NCBI GenBank assembly: GCA_016793525.1
Contig: JAEUJT010000410.1
Coordinates: forward strand, 1 to 8,564
Direction of reading: 5' to 3'
DNA length: 8,564 nt
From: Archangium sp.
GTDB lineage: Bacteria; Myxococcota; Myxococcia; Myxococcales; Myxococcaceae
In this document: positions 1-6,886 of the stretch, piece by piece
Position numbering within the stretch: the first letter of the stretch is position 1
Layout: each line of letters begins with the position of its first letter
The notes under the pieces: model-generated
Databases searched by the model: none
The model's input: the letters and a program-made list of their open reading frames with translations, nothing else
What the model was told of the DNA's origin: nothing
Translations under genes and position numbers: made by a program

Positions 1-1
1 C

Positions 2-1066
2 GTCGAGCCAGATACGATCTGGGTCGAGCCCGAGGCGGTGGTCGAGGTTCGCTACAAAGAATGGCCACCGGGGCATCGATTCCGCGAGCCGACCTTCATT
101 CGGGTGCGCGACGACAAAGACGTGACCGAGTGCGCCGCGCCCGCTGGAGCACTTTCGGTGGCGGCTCCAGCTCCGCCCGCGCCAGTCGCTCCCGCGCTCA
201 AGAACGCGAACAAAGTGTTCTTCCCGGGCGACGGCATCACCAAGGGTGATCTGGTGGCCTACTACGACGCGGTCGCGCCCTGGCTGCTGCCGTACCTGCG
301 CGACCGCCCGCTGATGCTGACGCGTTACCCCGACGGCATCGACGGCAAGAGCTTCTTCCAGAAGGGCAAGCCGGCGAAGGCGCCCGACTTCATTCGCACC
401 ATCTTCGTGCACAACGAAGAGGAGGGCCGCGACATCGATCAGATCATCTGCGACGACGCACGCACGCTGCACTGGTGCGCGACCATGGCTGCGATTCCGC
501 TCCACCTGCCCGCAGGCCGGGTGTCATCGCTCGGGCTCGCCGATTGGTGCGTGGTCGACTTCGACCCGAAGGGCGCGCCGTTCGAGCACGTCATCGAGCT
601 CGCGTTGGGCGTGAAGTCGCTCTGCGACGCGCTCCAGCTGCCGGCGTTCGTGAAGACGAGCGGCTCGTCTGGGCTCCACGTGCTGATCCCCCTGGGGCGG
701 AAGGTCGACCACGAAGGCGCGAAGCAGCTCGCCGAGGTGTTGGCGGCGCTGCTCGTGGCTCGTTTCCCGCGCATCGCGACCACCGAGCGAACCATGTCGA
801 AGCGCCAGGGGCGGGTGTACGTCGACGCGTTTCAGAACGGCACCGGCAAGCTCATCGCCTCCCCGTTCTGCGTGCGCGCCAAGCCCGGAGCGCCGGTCTC
901 CATGCCGCTGCGCTGGCCCGAGGTGCGAGCTGGGCTCACGCCCACGATGTTCACCATTCGCGACGCCATCGCCCGGTTGGAGCGCGAAGGCGACCCCATG
1001 GCCGAGGTGCTGACGCTCGCGCCCGACATCGCCGCGGCGGTCGCGCGAGTCGCCTCGCTGACGTGA
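2..1066 (+). CDS. ligD: LigD, multifunctional non-homologous end-joining DNA ligase/polymerase (5' partial; end of ligase plus full polymerase domain)
   Basis: LigD repairs DNA double-strand breaks with Ku. Its ligase domain seals nicks with ATP and its polymerase (archaeo-eukaryotic primase fold) domain fills ends, preferring ribonucleotides. The frame is open to the left edge, so the start is outside the window; the GTG at 38 is internal to conserved sequence and is not a start. Window residues 1-45 match the end of the ligase OB-fold (VEVRYKEW, then FIRVRDDKD). A Pro/Ala-rich linker follows, then the polymerase domain from about residue 66 (NANKVFFPGDGITKGDL, RYPDGIDGKSFFQKG). The metal-binding pair VDFDP has its Asp codons at 557 and 563. 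The nucleotide-binding SGSSGLHV motif and the third acidic site, with context YVDAFQNGTGK and VRAKPGAPVSMPLRW, are intact. No phosphoesterase domain follows, so the order is ligase then polymerase as in Pseudomonas, not the mycobacterial order. No ku gene is visible. The gene converges on tcdA with a 3-bp gap. Family assignment is secure. Confidence 0.95.
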   Translation, partial: VEPDTIWVEPEAVVEVRYKEWPPGHRFREPTFIRVRDDKDVTECAAPAGALSVAAPAPPAPVAPALKNANKVFFPGDGITKGDLVAYYDAVAPWLLPYLRDRPLMLTRYPDGIDGKSFFQKGKPAKAPDFIRTIFVHNEEEGRDIDQIICDDARTLHWCATMAAIPLHLPAGRVSSLGLADWCVVDFDPKGAPFEHVIELALGVKSLCDALQLPAFVKTSGSSGLHVLIPLGRKVDHEGAKQLAEVLAALLVARFPRIATTERTMSKRQGRVYVDAFQNGTGKLIASPFCVRAKPGAPVSMPLRWPEVRAGLTPTMFTIRDAIARLEREGDPMAEVLTLAPDIAAAVARVASLT

Positions 1067-1069
1067 CGC

Positions 1070-1927
1070 TCAGCGGCCTTGGGCGATGCGCCGCACCACG
1101 ACGCCGGCCATTTGCATGCCGAACACCGAGGTGACGAACGACACGCTGCCGTCGATCTGGTTGCGGTGCTCGCAGGAATGGAACTCGTTTTCGCCGTGCG
1201 GGCACACGCACATGAACCCGCCGTGCGCCTCGTCGTACCGCAGCTCGATGGGGTCTCTGCGCGGCTCGATGGAGAACACCGCGGTCACGCCCAGCGGCGA
1301 GTTCGTCTCGTGGCCGTACTTGCGCTTGAGCAGCTTGCGCACGTCTTTCGCCAGCGCGTCCATATGCGTCTCAGACAGATCGTCGACGCGAATGTACGTG
1401 GGGTCGAGCCGGCCGGCGGCGCCCATCGAGCTCACCACCTTGAGCCCGCGGCGAATGCACTGGTCGAGCAGGTGTAACTTGGCCTTCACGTTGTCGATCG
1501 CATCGACGACGAAGTCCCACTGGCCGGAGAGCATCTGCTCCGCCACCTCCTCCCGGTAGAAGTCGATGACCGGCGTCACCGAGACCTCGGGGTTGATGGC
1601 CAGGCAGCGCTGCGCCAACAGCTCGGCCTTCGGCTTGCCCACCGTGCTCACCGTCGCGTGGAGCTGCCGGTTGGTGTTCGTCACGCACACCACGTCGAAG
1701 TCGACCAGCGTCAGGTGGCCCACGCCGCTGCGCACCAGGCCCTCAACTGCGTAGCTGCCCACGCCGCCCAGGCCGAACACCAGCACCCGCGCCCCGGCGA
1801 GCCGCCGCATGCCCTGATCTCCGATGAGGCGCCCCGTGCGATCGAACCGGCGGTGCAGGCGAAAGGGCTTCTCCTCCACGGGAGGCGGGGCCACAGGGGA
1901 GGGGACGTTCAACTCGAGCGCAGACAT
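1070..1927 (-). CDS. tcdA: TcdA (CsdL/YgdL-type) tRNA threonylcarbamoyladenosine dehydratase, E1-like ThiF-fold enzyme
   Basis: TcdA uses ATP to cyclise N6-threonylcarbamoyladenosine at position 37 of ANN-decoding tRNAs to the hydantoin form ct6A. It is a cytoplasmic relative of ubiquitin E1 enzymes. The 285-residue product is slightly longer than the E. coli enzyme (about 268). It has the family opening RRFDRTGRLIGD (26-37), the ATP-binding loop GLGGVGS (52-58), acidic D76 and D78 after the second strand, and the NRQ arginine motif (86-88). K100, VDAIDN (141-146), SSMGAAGRLDP (166-176) and the closing segment SFVTSVFGMQMAGVVVRRI also fit. The ATG at 1927 is chosen because AAGAGG lies 6 nt upstream on the minus strand (1934-1939). 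The first 20 residues are a low-complexity Pro/Val/Glu extension. Oddity: a C240-V-C-P-H then H250-S-C-E-H cluster near the C-terminus, absent from the E. coli enzyme as recalled, could bind a metal. Gene is divergent from the efflux operon. Confidence 0.93.
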   Translation of the reverse strand: MSALELNVPSPVAPPPVEEKPFRLHRRFDRTGRLIGDQGMRRLAGARVLVFGLGGVGSYAVEGLVRSGVGHLTLVDFDVVCVTNTNRQLHATVSTVGKPKAELLAQRCLAINPEVSVTPVIDFYREEVAEQMLSGQWDFVVDAIDNVKAKLHLLDQCIRRGLKVVSSMGAAGRLDPTYIRVDDLSETHMDALAKDVRKLLKRKYGHETNSPLGVTAVFSIEPRRDPIELRYDEAHGGFMCVCPHGENEFHSCEHRNQIDGSVSFVTSVFGMQMAGVVVRRIAQGR

Positions 1928-1933
1928 GGGCCG

Positions 1934-1939
1934 CCTCTT
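1934..1939 (-). promoter_or_regulatory. Ribosome binding site of tcdA
   Basis: On the minus strand this reads AAGAGG, 6 nt before the ATG at 1927. It supports that start over later in-frame methionines, which would remove the conserved RFDRTGRL segment. Confidence 0.7.
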
Positions 1940-1992
1940 GCACGAGGTCGCGCTGCCAGCGCAATGGTGGCGCGGGCGAGAAGGGGTCGCTA

Positions 1993-2026
1993 TTCACAGT
2001 TGTGAACCTTGGTTCACACTTGTTAA
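1993..2026. promoter_or_regulatory. Tandem operator: two TTCACA-N2-TGTKAA dyads 20 bp apart in the tcdA/efflux divergent region
   Basis: The first dyad (1993-2006) has perfect 6-bp arms TTCACA and TGTGAA around GT. The second (2013-2026) has TTCACA and TGTTAA around CT, with one arm mismatch. The two 14-mers match at 12 positions and their centres are exactly 20 bp apart, close to two helical turns, so two dimers could bind on one DNA face. The inner half-sites also form a perfect dyad with 8-bp arms, TGTGAACC and GGTTCACA around TT (2001-2018). The second dyad overlaps the ribosome binding site of the downstream gene, so bound protein there would sit over the very start of the efflux operon. 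This is the pattern of a repressor-binding site. The binder is unknown: the adjacent HTH-DUF1232 protein is the local candidate, and a TetR-type protein encoded elsewhere is possible. No convincing -35/-10 pair could be assigned on either strand, although TTCACA at 1993 resembles a -35 box. Confidence 0.75.
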
Positions 2027-2030
2027 GAGG
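2025..2030 (+). promoter_or_regulatory. Ribosome binding site that fixes the start of the HTH-DUF1232 gene
   Basis: AAGAGG lies 5 nt before the ATG at 2036. The in-frame GTG at 2030 begins with the last base of this site, so it cannot be the start. Two of the six bases (2025-2026) also belong to the second operator dyad. Confidence 0.75.
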
Positions 2031-2035
2031 TGACC

Positions 2036-2590
2036 ATGTCGATCGTGACGGTAGGCGACCTTCGCAAGGTCTTGGACGAGCGCGGCTGGTCGTGTGAGGC
2101 GCTGGCGGCTCAGGTCCCCATCTCCAACATGACGCTGCGCCGGCTGCTCACGAAGCCCGACGAGGCGCTGGTGCCCGAGAAGTACCAGCAGCTGTTGAAC
2201 GGCCTGCTCTCCCCACCGGCGGCGCCTGCGCAGCTCGACCCGGTCGAGGTGGTGCTGTCGGGCATGCAGCAGACCCGCGCCGAGGTGCTCGCGTCGCTCG
2301 AGGCCGACGGGCGTGGGGTGCGAAAGCCCGAGCTGGTGCTCCGCGACGTGGGTCGGCGGTTCGACGCGCGCGACGTGCCGCGCGCCGCGATGGAGATGCT
2401 CAGCGAGCTCCGTACCCATTTCCCCAAGGTCGGTCGTGCGGGGCAGGCGCTGATCCTCGGCGGCCTGGCGTATTTTCTGAACCCGTTTGATCTGATCGCC
2501 GACACCATCGTCGCGGTGGGGTTCATCGACGATCTCGGCGTGTTGGCGCTCATTCACGCGCGCATGTTGGCCAAGACAGCGAAGCCGTAG
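2036..2590 (+). CDS. Putative regulator: N-terminal XRE-like helix-turn-helix fused to C-terminal DUF1232 (YkvA-like) domain
   Basis: The product has 184 residues starting at ATG 2036. Residues 6-57 look like a Cro/CI-type DNA-binding domain: a first helix (VGDLRKVLDERGW), then EALAAQVP and SNMTLRRLLTKP spaced as the two helices of a helix-turn-helix. Residues 58-115 form a polar linker, with Pro/Ala at 60-65 and charged predicted helix after that. Residues 120-178 match DUF1232: a hydrophobic stretch ALILGGLAYFLNPFDLIADT (138-157), then GFIDDLGVLALI (162-173). The usual core is PxDLIPD followed by G-x-x-DD; here Ala155 replaces the second proline, while P150, D152, D156, D165 and D166 remain. 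DUF1232 has no established biochemical function; members are often predicted to be membrane-associated. The gene is first in the efflux operon, 20 bp before the adaptor gene, and its ribosome binding site lies inside a tandem operator. I infer a possible autoregulator of the pump, but no regulatory activity can be shown from sequence. The fold call for the N-terminus is less certain than for DUF1232. Confidence 0.82.
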   Translation: MSIVTVGDLRKVLDERGWSCEALAAQVPISNMTLRRLLTKPDEALVPEKYQQLLNGLLSPPAAPAQLDPVEVVLSGMQQTRAEVLASLEADGRGVRKPELVLRDVGRRFDARDVPRAAMEMLSELRTHFPKVGRAGQALILGGLAYFLNPFDLIADTIVAVGFIDDLGVLALIHARMLAKTAKP

Positions 2591-2610
2591 TCCTCCACGG
2601 AGAAGCCACG

Positions 2611-3690
2611 ATGAAATGCAGTACAATCGCGTACACGGCGCTGGGCGCCCTGGCGCTCACCGGGTGCGCACACGAAAGCCACGAGGCCGAAGAGAAGGGC
2701 AAGCTCGCGGTCACCACCCCACTGCGAAAGTCGACCGAGCTGACCCGGGAATACGTCGCGCAGGTCCGCGCCATTCAGCACATCGAGGTGCGCGCACTCG
2801 AGCGAGGCTACCTGCAGGGCATCTTCGTCGACGAGGGGCAAAGCGTACACACCGGGCATCGCATGTTTCAGCTCATGCCGCTCATCTACCAGGCCGAGGT
2901 GCTGAAATCGCAGGCCGAGGTCGCGCGGAGTGAAATCGAGTACAGCAATACCAAGGCGCTCGCAGATAAAAATGTCGTGTCTGTCAATGAGCTCGCGCTC
3001 GCCAAAGCCAATCTCGACAAAGAGAAGGCGCAGCTGTCGCTCGCCACGACGCACAAGGGGCTCACCGAGATTCGAGCGCCCTTCAACGGCATCGTCGGGC
3101 TCTTCCGTGCGCGGCTGGGCAGTTTGATCAGCGAAGGCGACCTGCTCACGACGCTGTCAGACAACAGCACCGTGTGGGTGTACTTCAACGTGGCCGAAGC
3201 GGAGTACCTCGAGTACCGCACGCACGCCACCGAGGAGAAGCCCGAGGTGAAGCTGCTCATGGCGAACCAGCAGGTGTTCGATCAGCTCGGCAAGGTCGAG
3301 ACCATCGAGGCCGATTTCAACAACGAGACCGGCACCATCGCCTTTCGGGCAACGTTCTTGAATCCCAAAGGCCTGCTGCGCCACGGCCAGACGGGGAAAA
3401 TTCGAATGACCGTGCCCGTGAAAGACGCGCTGCTCATTCCGCAGAAGGCGACGTTCGATGTACTGGACAAGCGCTTCGTCTTCGTCGTCGACGACAAGAA
3501 CGTGGTGCACGCCCGGCCCATCACCATCGCCGCCGAGCTGCCGCAGGTCTACGTGGTGGCGAACGGCCTGGCCGACAACGAGCGCGTGCTGCTCGACGGG
3601 CTGCGCAAGGTGCGCGACGGGAGCGTGATCGAGCCCGACTTCAAGAAGCCCGCCGAGGTCTTCGAGCACCTCGAGGTTCCAGCCGAATGA
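2611..3690 (+). CDS. RND efflux periplasmic adaptor lipoprotein (membrane-fusion protein, AcrA/MexE-like)
   Basis: The adaptor bridges the inner-membrane pump and the outer-membrane channel in a tripartite efflux complex. The 359-residue product begins with a short signal peptide ending in lipobox LTGC (16-19), so Cys19 should be lipidated; the next residue is Ala, not the Asp of inner-membrane-retained E. coli lipoproteins. The first lipoyl half lies at about 58-88 (GYLQGIFVDEGQSVHTG). A helical hairpin spans about 92-150, and the second lipoyl half starts at IRAPFNGIVG (154-163). The phrase TTLSDNSTVWVYFNVAEAEY leads into the beta-barrel and membrane-proximal domains (GQTGKIRMTVP, LLIPQKATFDV). 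At the hairpin tip, the channel-contact RLS motif (R-x3-L-x6-S in AcrA) keeps L117 and S124 but has Asn113 in place of Arg. GGAGAAG at 2599-2605 precedes the ATG by 5 nt. The phrasing resembles, from memory, an adaptor subgroup common in Bacteroidetes. The substrate cannot be told. Confidence 0.93.
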   Translation: MKCSTIAYTALGALALTGCAHESHEAEEKGKLAVTTPLRKSTELTREYVAQVRAIQHIEVRALERGYLQGIFVDEGQSVHTGHRMFQLMPLIYQAEVLKSQAEVARSEIEYSNTKALADKNVVSVNELALAKANLDKEKAQLSLATTHKGLTEIRAPFNGIVGLFRARLGSLISEGDLLTTLSDNSTVWVYFNVAEAEYLEYRTHATEEKPEVKLLMANQQVFDQLGKVETIEADFNNETGTIAFRATFLNPKGLLRHGQTGKIRMTVPVKDALLIPQKATFDVLDKRFVFVVDDKNVVHARPITIAAELPQVYVVANGLADNERVLLDGLRKVRDGSVIEPDFKKPAEVFEHLEVPAE

Positions 3691-3718
3691 GCCCCGCGAG
3701 CTGGCTGGAGCGCGTGTC

Positions 3719-6700
3719 ATGATAGAGAAGTTCATTCATCGGCCAGTCTTGGCGATTGTGTTGTCTGTTCTGACGGTGTTCGTCGGCGTTCTCGCCATGC
3801 GGGCGCGGCCGGTGTCGCAGTTCCCCGAGATCTCGCCGCCGCGGGTGATGGTGTCGCTCGCGTTCCCCGGCGCAAGCGCCGACGTCTTGGTGCAGTCGTC
3901 GATCATCACCCTCGAGCGCGCGATCAACGGCGTGCCAGGCATGAGCTACATCATCTCCGACGCAACCAGCGCCGGAGAGGCGGTCATTCAGGTCGTCTTC
4001 GAGCTCGGCACCGACCCCAACGCCGCGCTGGTCGGGGTGAAGAACCGCGTCGATCAGATGATGAACCGGCTGCCCCCGCTGGTGCAGCTCGAGGGCGTCA
4101 TCGTGAACCCGGTCTCGCCCAGCATGCTGATGTACGTGAATTTGTACAGCAAGGAGGCGAGTGCCGATCAGAAGTTTTTGTACAATTTTGCGAACAGCAA
4201 TTTGCTGCCCGAGCTGAGTCGCATCAAGGGCATCGCGCAGACCCGAATTCTCGGCTCGCGGCAATACGCGATGCGCATCTGGCTGAACCCAGATCGAATG
4301 CGCGCCTATAACGTCTCGACAGACGAGGTGATGAAGGCGATCAGCGAGCAGAGCATCATCGGGCGACCCGGGCGCCTCGGCCAGGCGACGGGCATCAAGT
4401 CGCAGGCGCTGGAATATGTGTTGGTGTACGAGGGCCGGTACAACAAGCCAGAGCAGTACGAGAACATCGTCGTCCGCGCCAAGCCGAGCGGCGAGAACCT
4501 GCACCTGAAAGACGTGGCCACCGTCGAGCTCGGCAGCGAGTTCTTCGACATCTACTCGAACCTCGACGGCCACCCCTCGGCGGCCATCGTGCTCAAGCAG
4601 ACCTACGGCAGCAACGCGAGCGAGGTCATCGAGCGCGTGAAGGAGCAACTCGAGGCGCTCAAGGCGTCGAGCTTCCCAGCGGGTATGGACTACGAGGTCA
4701 GCTACGACGTCTCGAGCTTCCTCGACGCGTCGATCGAGAAGGTCATTCACACACTCCTCGAGGCGTTCATTCTGGTCGCGCTGGTCGTGTTCATCTTCCT
4801 CGGCGACTGGCGGTCGACCCTCATCCCCACCCTCGCTGTGCCGGTGTCGTTGATCGGCGCCTTCGTGGTCATGCAGGCGTTCGACATCAGCATCAACCTG
4901 ATCACGCTCTTCGCCTTGGTGATGGCGATCGGCGTGGTGGTCGACAACGCCATCGTCGTCGTCGAGGCGGTGCACGCGAAAATGGCAGAAGAGCCGCTGT
5001 CGCCCTACGAGGCCGTGCAGCGGGTGCTGGGGGAGATCAGCGGCGCCGTGATCGCCATCACCGTGCTCATGGCCGCGGTGTTCGTACCCGTCGCCTTCAT
5101 GACCGGCCCGGTCGGGGTCTTCTACCGGCAGTTCGCCATCACCATGGCGGCCTCCATCGTGCTCTCGGGCGTGGTGGCGCTGACGCTGACGCCCGTGTTG
5201 TGCGCCATTCTTCTCAAGCGGCACGATCACTCGAAGGCGAAGCGGCGCACGCCGGTGGCGGTCTTTCTCGACGCCTTCAGCCGCCTCTTCGATCGAGGCA
5301 CCGGTAACTACGTGAGCGCGCTGCGCCTGATCGCCGACCGCCGCCTCGTCACCTTCGGCGTGCTGTTCGCCTTCGGCCTCGGGGTTCTCGGCGTCAACAG
5401 CGTGCTTCCCGCCGGGTTCGTGCCCAACGAAGACCAAGGCATGATCTACGCGATCGTGCAGACGCCGCCGGGCACGACGCTCGAGCGCACGAACGACGTC
5501 TCACGTGAGGTCCAGCACATCGCCGAGCAGGTCGACGGCGTCGCGTCGGTGTCGTCGCTCGCCGGCTACGAGGTGTTGACCGAGGGGCGCGGCTCGAACG
5601 CGGGAACGTGCCTCATCAACTTGAAGAGCTGGTCGCAACGCAAGCACACCGCCGCCGAGATCATCGAAGAGCTCGAGCAGCGCTCGAAAGACATCGGCGC
5701 GACGGTCGAGTTCTTTCAGCCGCCAGCCGTTCCCGGCTACGGCGCCGCCGGCGGCTTCTCGCTGCGCCTCTTGGATAAGACAAACGATACCGACTACCAA
5801 GAGTTCGACCGCGTCAACCGGGAGTTCATGGACAACCTGCGAAAGCGCCCAGAGTTGGTTGGTTTGTTTACGTTTTTTGCGGCGAATTACCCCCAATACG
5901 AGCTGGTGATCGACAACGAGCTGGCCATGCAGAAGGGCGTCTCCATCAAGAACGCCATGGAGAACTTGGACATTCTCATCGGCAGCACCTACGAGCAGGG
6001 CTTCATTCGCTTCGGTACCTTCTTCAAGGTGTACACGCAAGCTGCGCCAGAGTTCCGGCGCTTCCCGTCTGATCTGCTCAACTTCTACGTGAAGAACGAT
6101 CGAGACGAGATGGTGCCGTATTCGGCGTTCATGTCGCTGAAGAAGACCCAGGGGCCGAACGAAATCACCAGGTATAACCTGTACAATTCCTCAGCCATTC
6201 GTGGCGAGCCGGCCAAAGGCTATACGAGCGGCGACGCCATCGCGGCGGTCAAAGAGGTGGCCGCCAAGACGCTCCCTCGCGGCTACGACATCGCCTGGGA
6301 GGGGCTCTCGTTCGACGAGGCGAAGCGTGGCCACGAGGCGATCGCCATCTTCCTGGTGGTTCTGGCGTTCGTGTACCTCGTTCTGGCTGCGCAGTACGAG
6401 AGCTTCATCATCCCCTTCGCGGTCGTGTTGTCGCTCCCGATCGGCGTGTTCGGCTCGCTTTTGATGCTCAAGCTGATGGGGCTGTCGAACGACATTTACG
6501 CCCAGCTCGGGCTGGTGATGTTGGTCGGCATGTTGGGCAAAAACGCGGTGCTGATGGTGGAGTTCGCGGTGCAGAAGCACCACCAAGGCTCCACCGTGCT
6601 CGAGGCCGCCATCGAGGGCGCCAAGGTTCGGTTCCGCCCGATCTTGATGACCTCGTTCGCGTTCATCGCCGGCTTGCTCCCGCTCGTCGTCGCGACTGGC

Positions 6701-6886
6701 CCCGGCGCCATCGGCAACCGCACCATCGGCTCGTCGGCGCTCGGCGGCATGCTCTTCGGCTCCGTGTTCGGCGTGCTCATCGTGCCCGGGCTGTATTTCA
6801 TCTTCGGTACCCTCGCCGAGGGACGGAGCCTCATCAAAGACGAAGCCGACGAGCCGCTCTCTGAAGGGGTGTCACCCCATGTCTAG
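3719..6886 (+). CDS. RND efflux pump, inner-membrane permease subunit (AcrB-like, HAE-1 type)
   Basis: This proton-driven pump captures substrates in the periplasm or membrane and passes them to the channel. Its 1055 residues match the family length (AcrB is 1049). It has the duplicated layout: TM1 at about 9-28, porter loop starting FPEISPPRVMV, TM2-6 region from about 340, then a second half (LPAGFVPNEDQGMIYAIVQTP) with a second porter loop and TM8-12. Proton-relay positions: TM4 reads VVVDNAIVVVEAV, giving D409 but Asn410 where AcrB has Asp408. TM10 reads GMLGKNAVLMVEF with K941 (AcrB K940), and TM11 reads FRPILMTS with R973 (AcrB R971). The codons are gac aac, so the Asn is in the sequence as given. 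GGAG at 3707-3710 precedes the ATG by 8 nt; the upstream gap is 28 bp. Some stretches, such as 4139-4206 and 5776-5890, use AT-rich codons unlike the rest. Drug-type rather than heavy-metal RND is favoured by the motifs. Substrate is unknown. Confidence 0.96.
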   Translation: MIEKFIHRPVLAIVLSVLTVFVGVLAMRARPVSQFPEISPPRVMVSLAFPGASADVLVQSSIITLERAINGVPGMSYIISDATSAGEAVIQVVFELGTDPNAALVGVKNRVDQMMNRLPPLVQLEGVIVNPVSPSMLMYVNLYSKEASADQKFLYNFANSNLLPELSRIKGIAQTRILGSRQYAMRIWLNPDRMRAYNVSTDEVMKAISEQSIIGRPGRLGQATGIKSQALEYVLVYEGRYNKPEQYENIVVRAKPSGENLHLKDVATVELGSEFFDIYSNLDGHPSAAIVLKQTYGSNASEVIERVKEQLEALKASSFPAGMDYEVSYDVSSFLDASIEKVIHTLLEAFILVALVVFIFLGDWRSTLIPTLAVPVSLIGAFVVMQAFDISINLITLFALVMAIGVVVDNAIVVVEAVHAKMAEEPLSPYEAVQRVLGEISGAVIAITVLMAAVFVPVAFMTGPVGVFYRQFAITMAASIVLSGVVALTLTPVLCAILLKRHDHSKAKRRTPVAVFLDAFSRLFDRGTGNYVSALRLIADRRLVTFGVLFAFGLGVLGVNSVLPAGFVPNEDQGMIYAIVQTPPGTTLERTNDVSREVQHIAEQVDGVASVSSLAGYEVLTEGRGSNAGTCLINLKSWSQRKHTAAEIIEELEQRSKDIGATVEFFQPPAVPGYGAAGGFSLRLLDKTNDTDYQEFDRVNREFMDNLRKRPELVGLFTFFAANYPQYELVIDNELAMQKGVSIKNAMENLDILIGSTYEQGFIRFGTFFKVYTQAAPEFRRFPSDLLNFYVKNDRDEMVPYSAFMSLKKTQGPNEITRYNLYNSSAIRGEPAKGYTSGDAIAAVKEVAAKTLPRGYDIAWEGLSFDEAKRGHEAIAIFLVVLAFVYLVLAAQYESFIIPFAVVLSLPIGVFGSLLMLKLMGLSNDIYAQLGLVMLVGMLGKNAVLMVEFAVQKHHQGSTVLEAAIEGAKVRFRPILMTSFAFIAGLLPLVVATGPGAIGNRTIGSSALGGMLFGSVFGVLIVPGLYFIFGTLAEGRSLIKDEADEPLSEGVSPHV
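6863..6878 (+). promoter_or_regulatory. Shine-Dalgarno of the channel gene inside a hairpin abutting its start codon
   Basis: GAAGGGG (6863-6869) is the likely ribosome binding site for the ATG at 6879. GGGGTG (6866-6871) and CACCCC (6873-6878) are a perfect inverted repeat around one T, allowing a 5-bp stem with a 3-nt loop that ends right at the ATG. The site lies inside the end of the pump gene, whose ribosomes would melt the stem. This suggests translational coupling of the channel to the pump, which is inferred. Confidence 0.5.

Noticed and set aside
38..40. GTG at 38 as the start of the first gene
   Set aside because: The frame is open upstream, and the residues before it (VEPDTIWVEPEAV) continue the ligase OB-fold pattern, so the gene begins outside the window.
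475..1134. 219-codon plus-strand open frame overlapping ligD
   Set aside because: Arg/Ala-rich translation in a shifted frame of a securely identified gene; no ribosome binding site or recognisable domain.
2593..2602. CTCC-AC-GGAG dyad as a hairpin masking the adaptor gene ribosome binding site
   Set aside because: A two-base loop cannot form, and opening it leaves only three pairs; too weak to support.
3641..5437. Long minus-strand open frame (598 codons) opposite the pump gene
   Set aside because: Its product is a His/Asp/Arg-rich low-complexity string with no family pattern. It lies opposite well-conserved AcrB-like coding sequence and is a shadow of GC-biased third positions.
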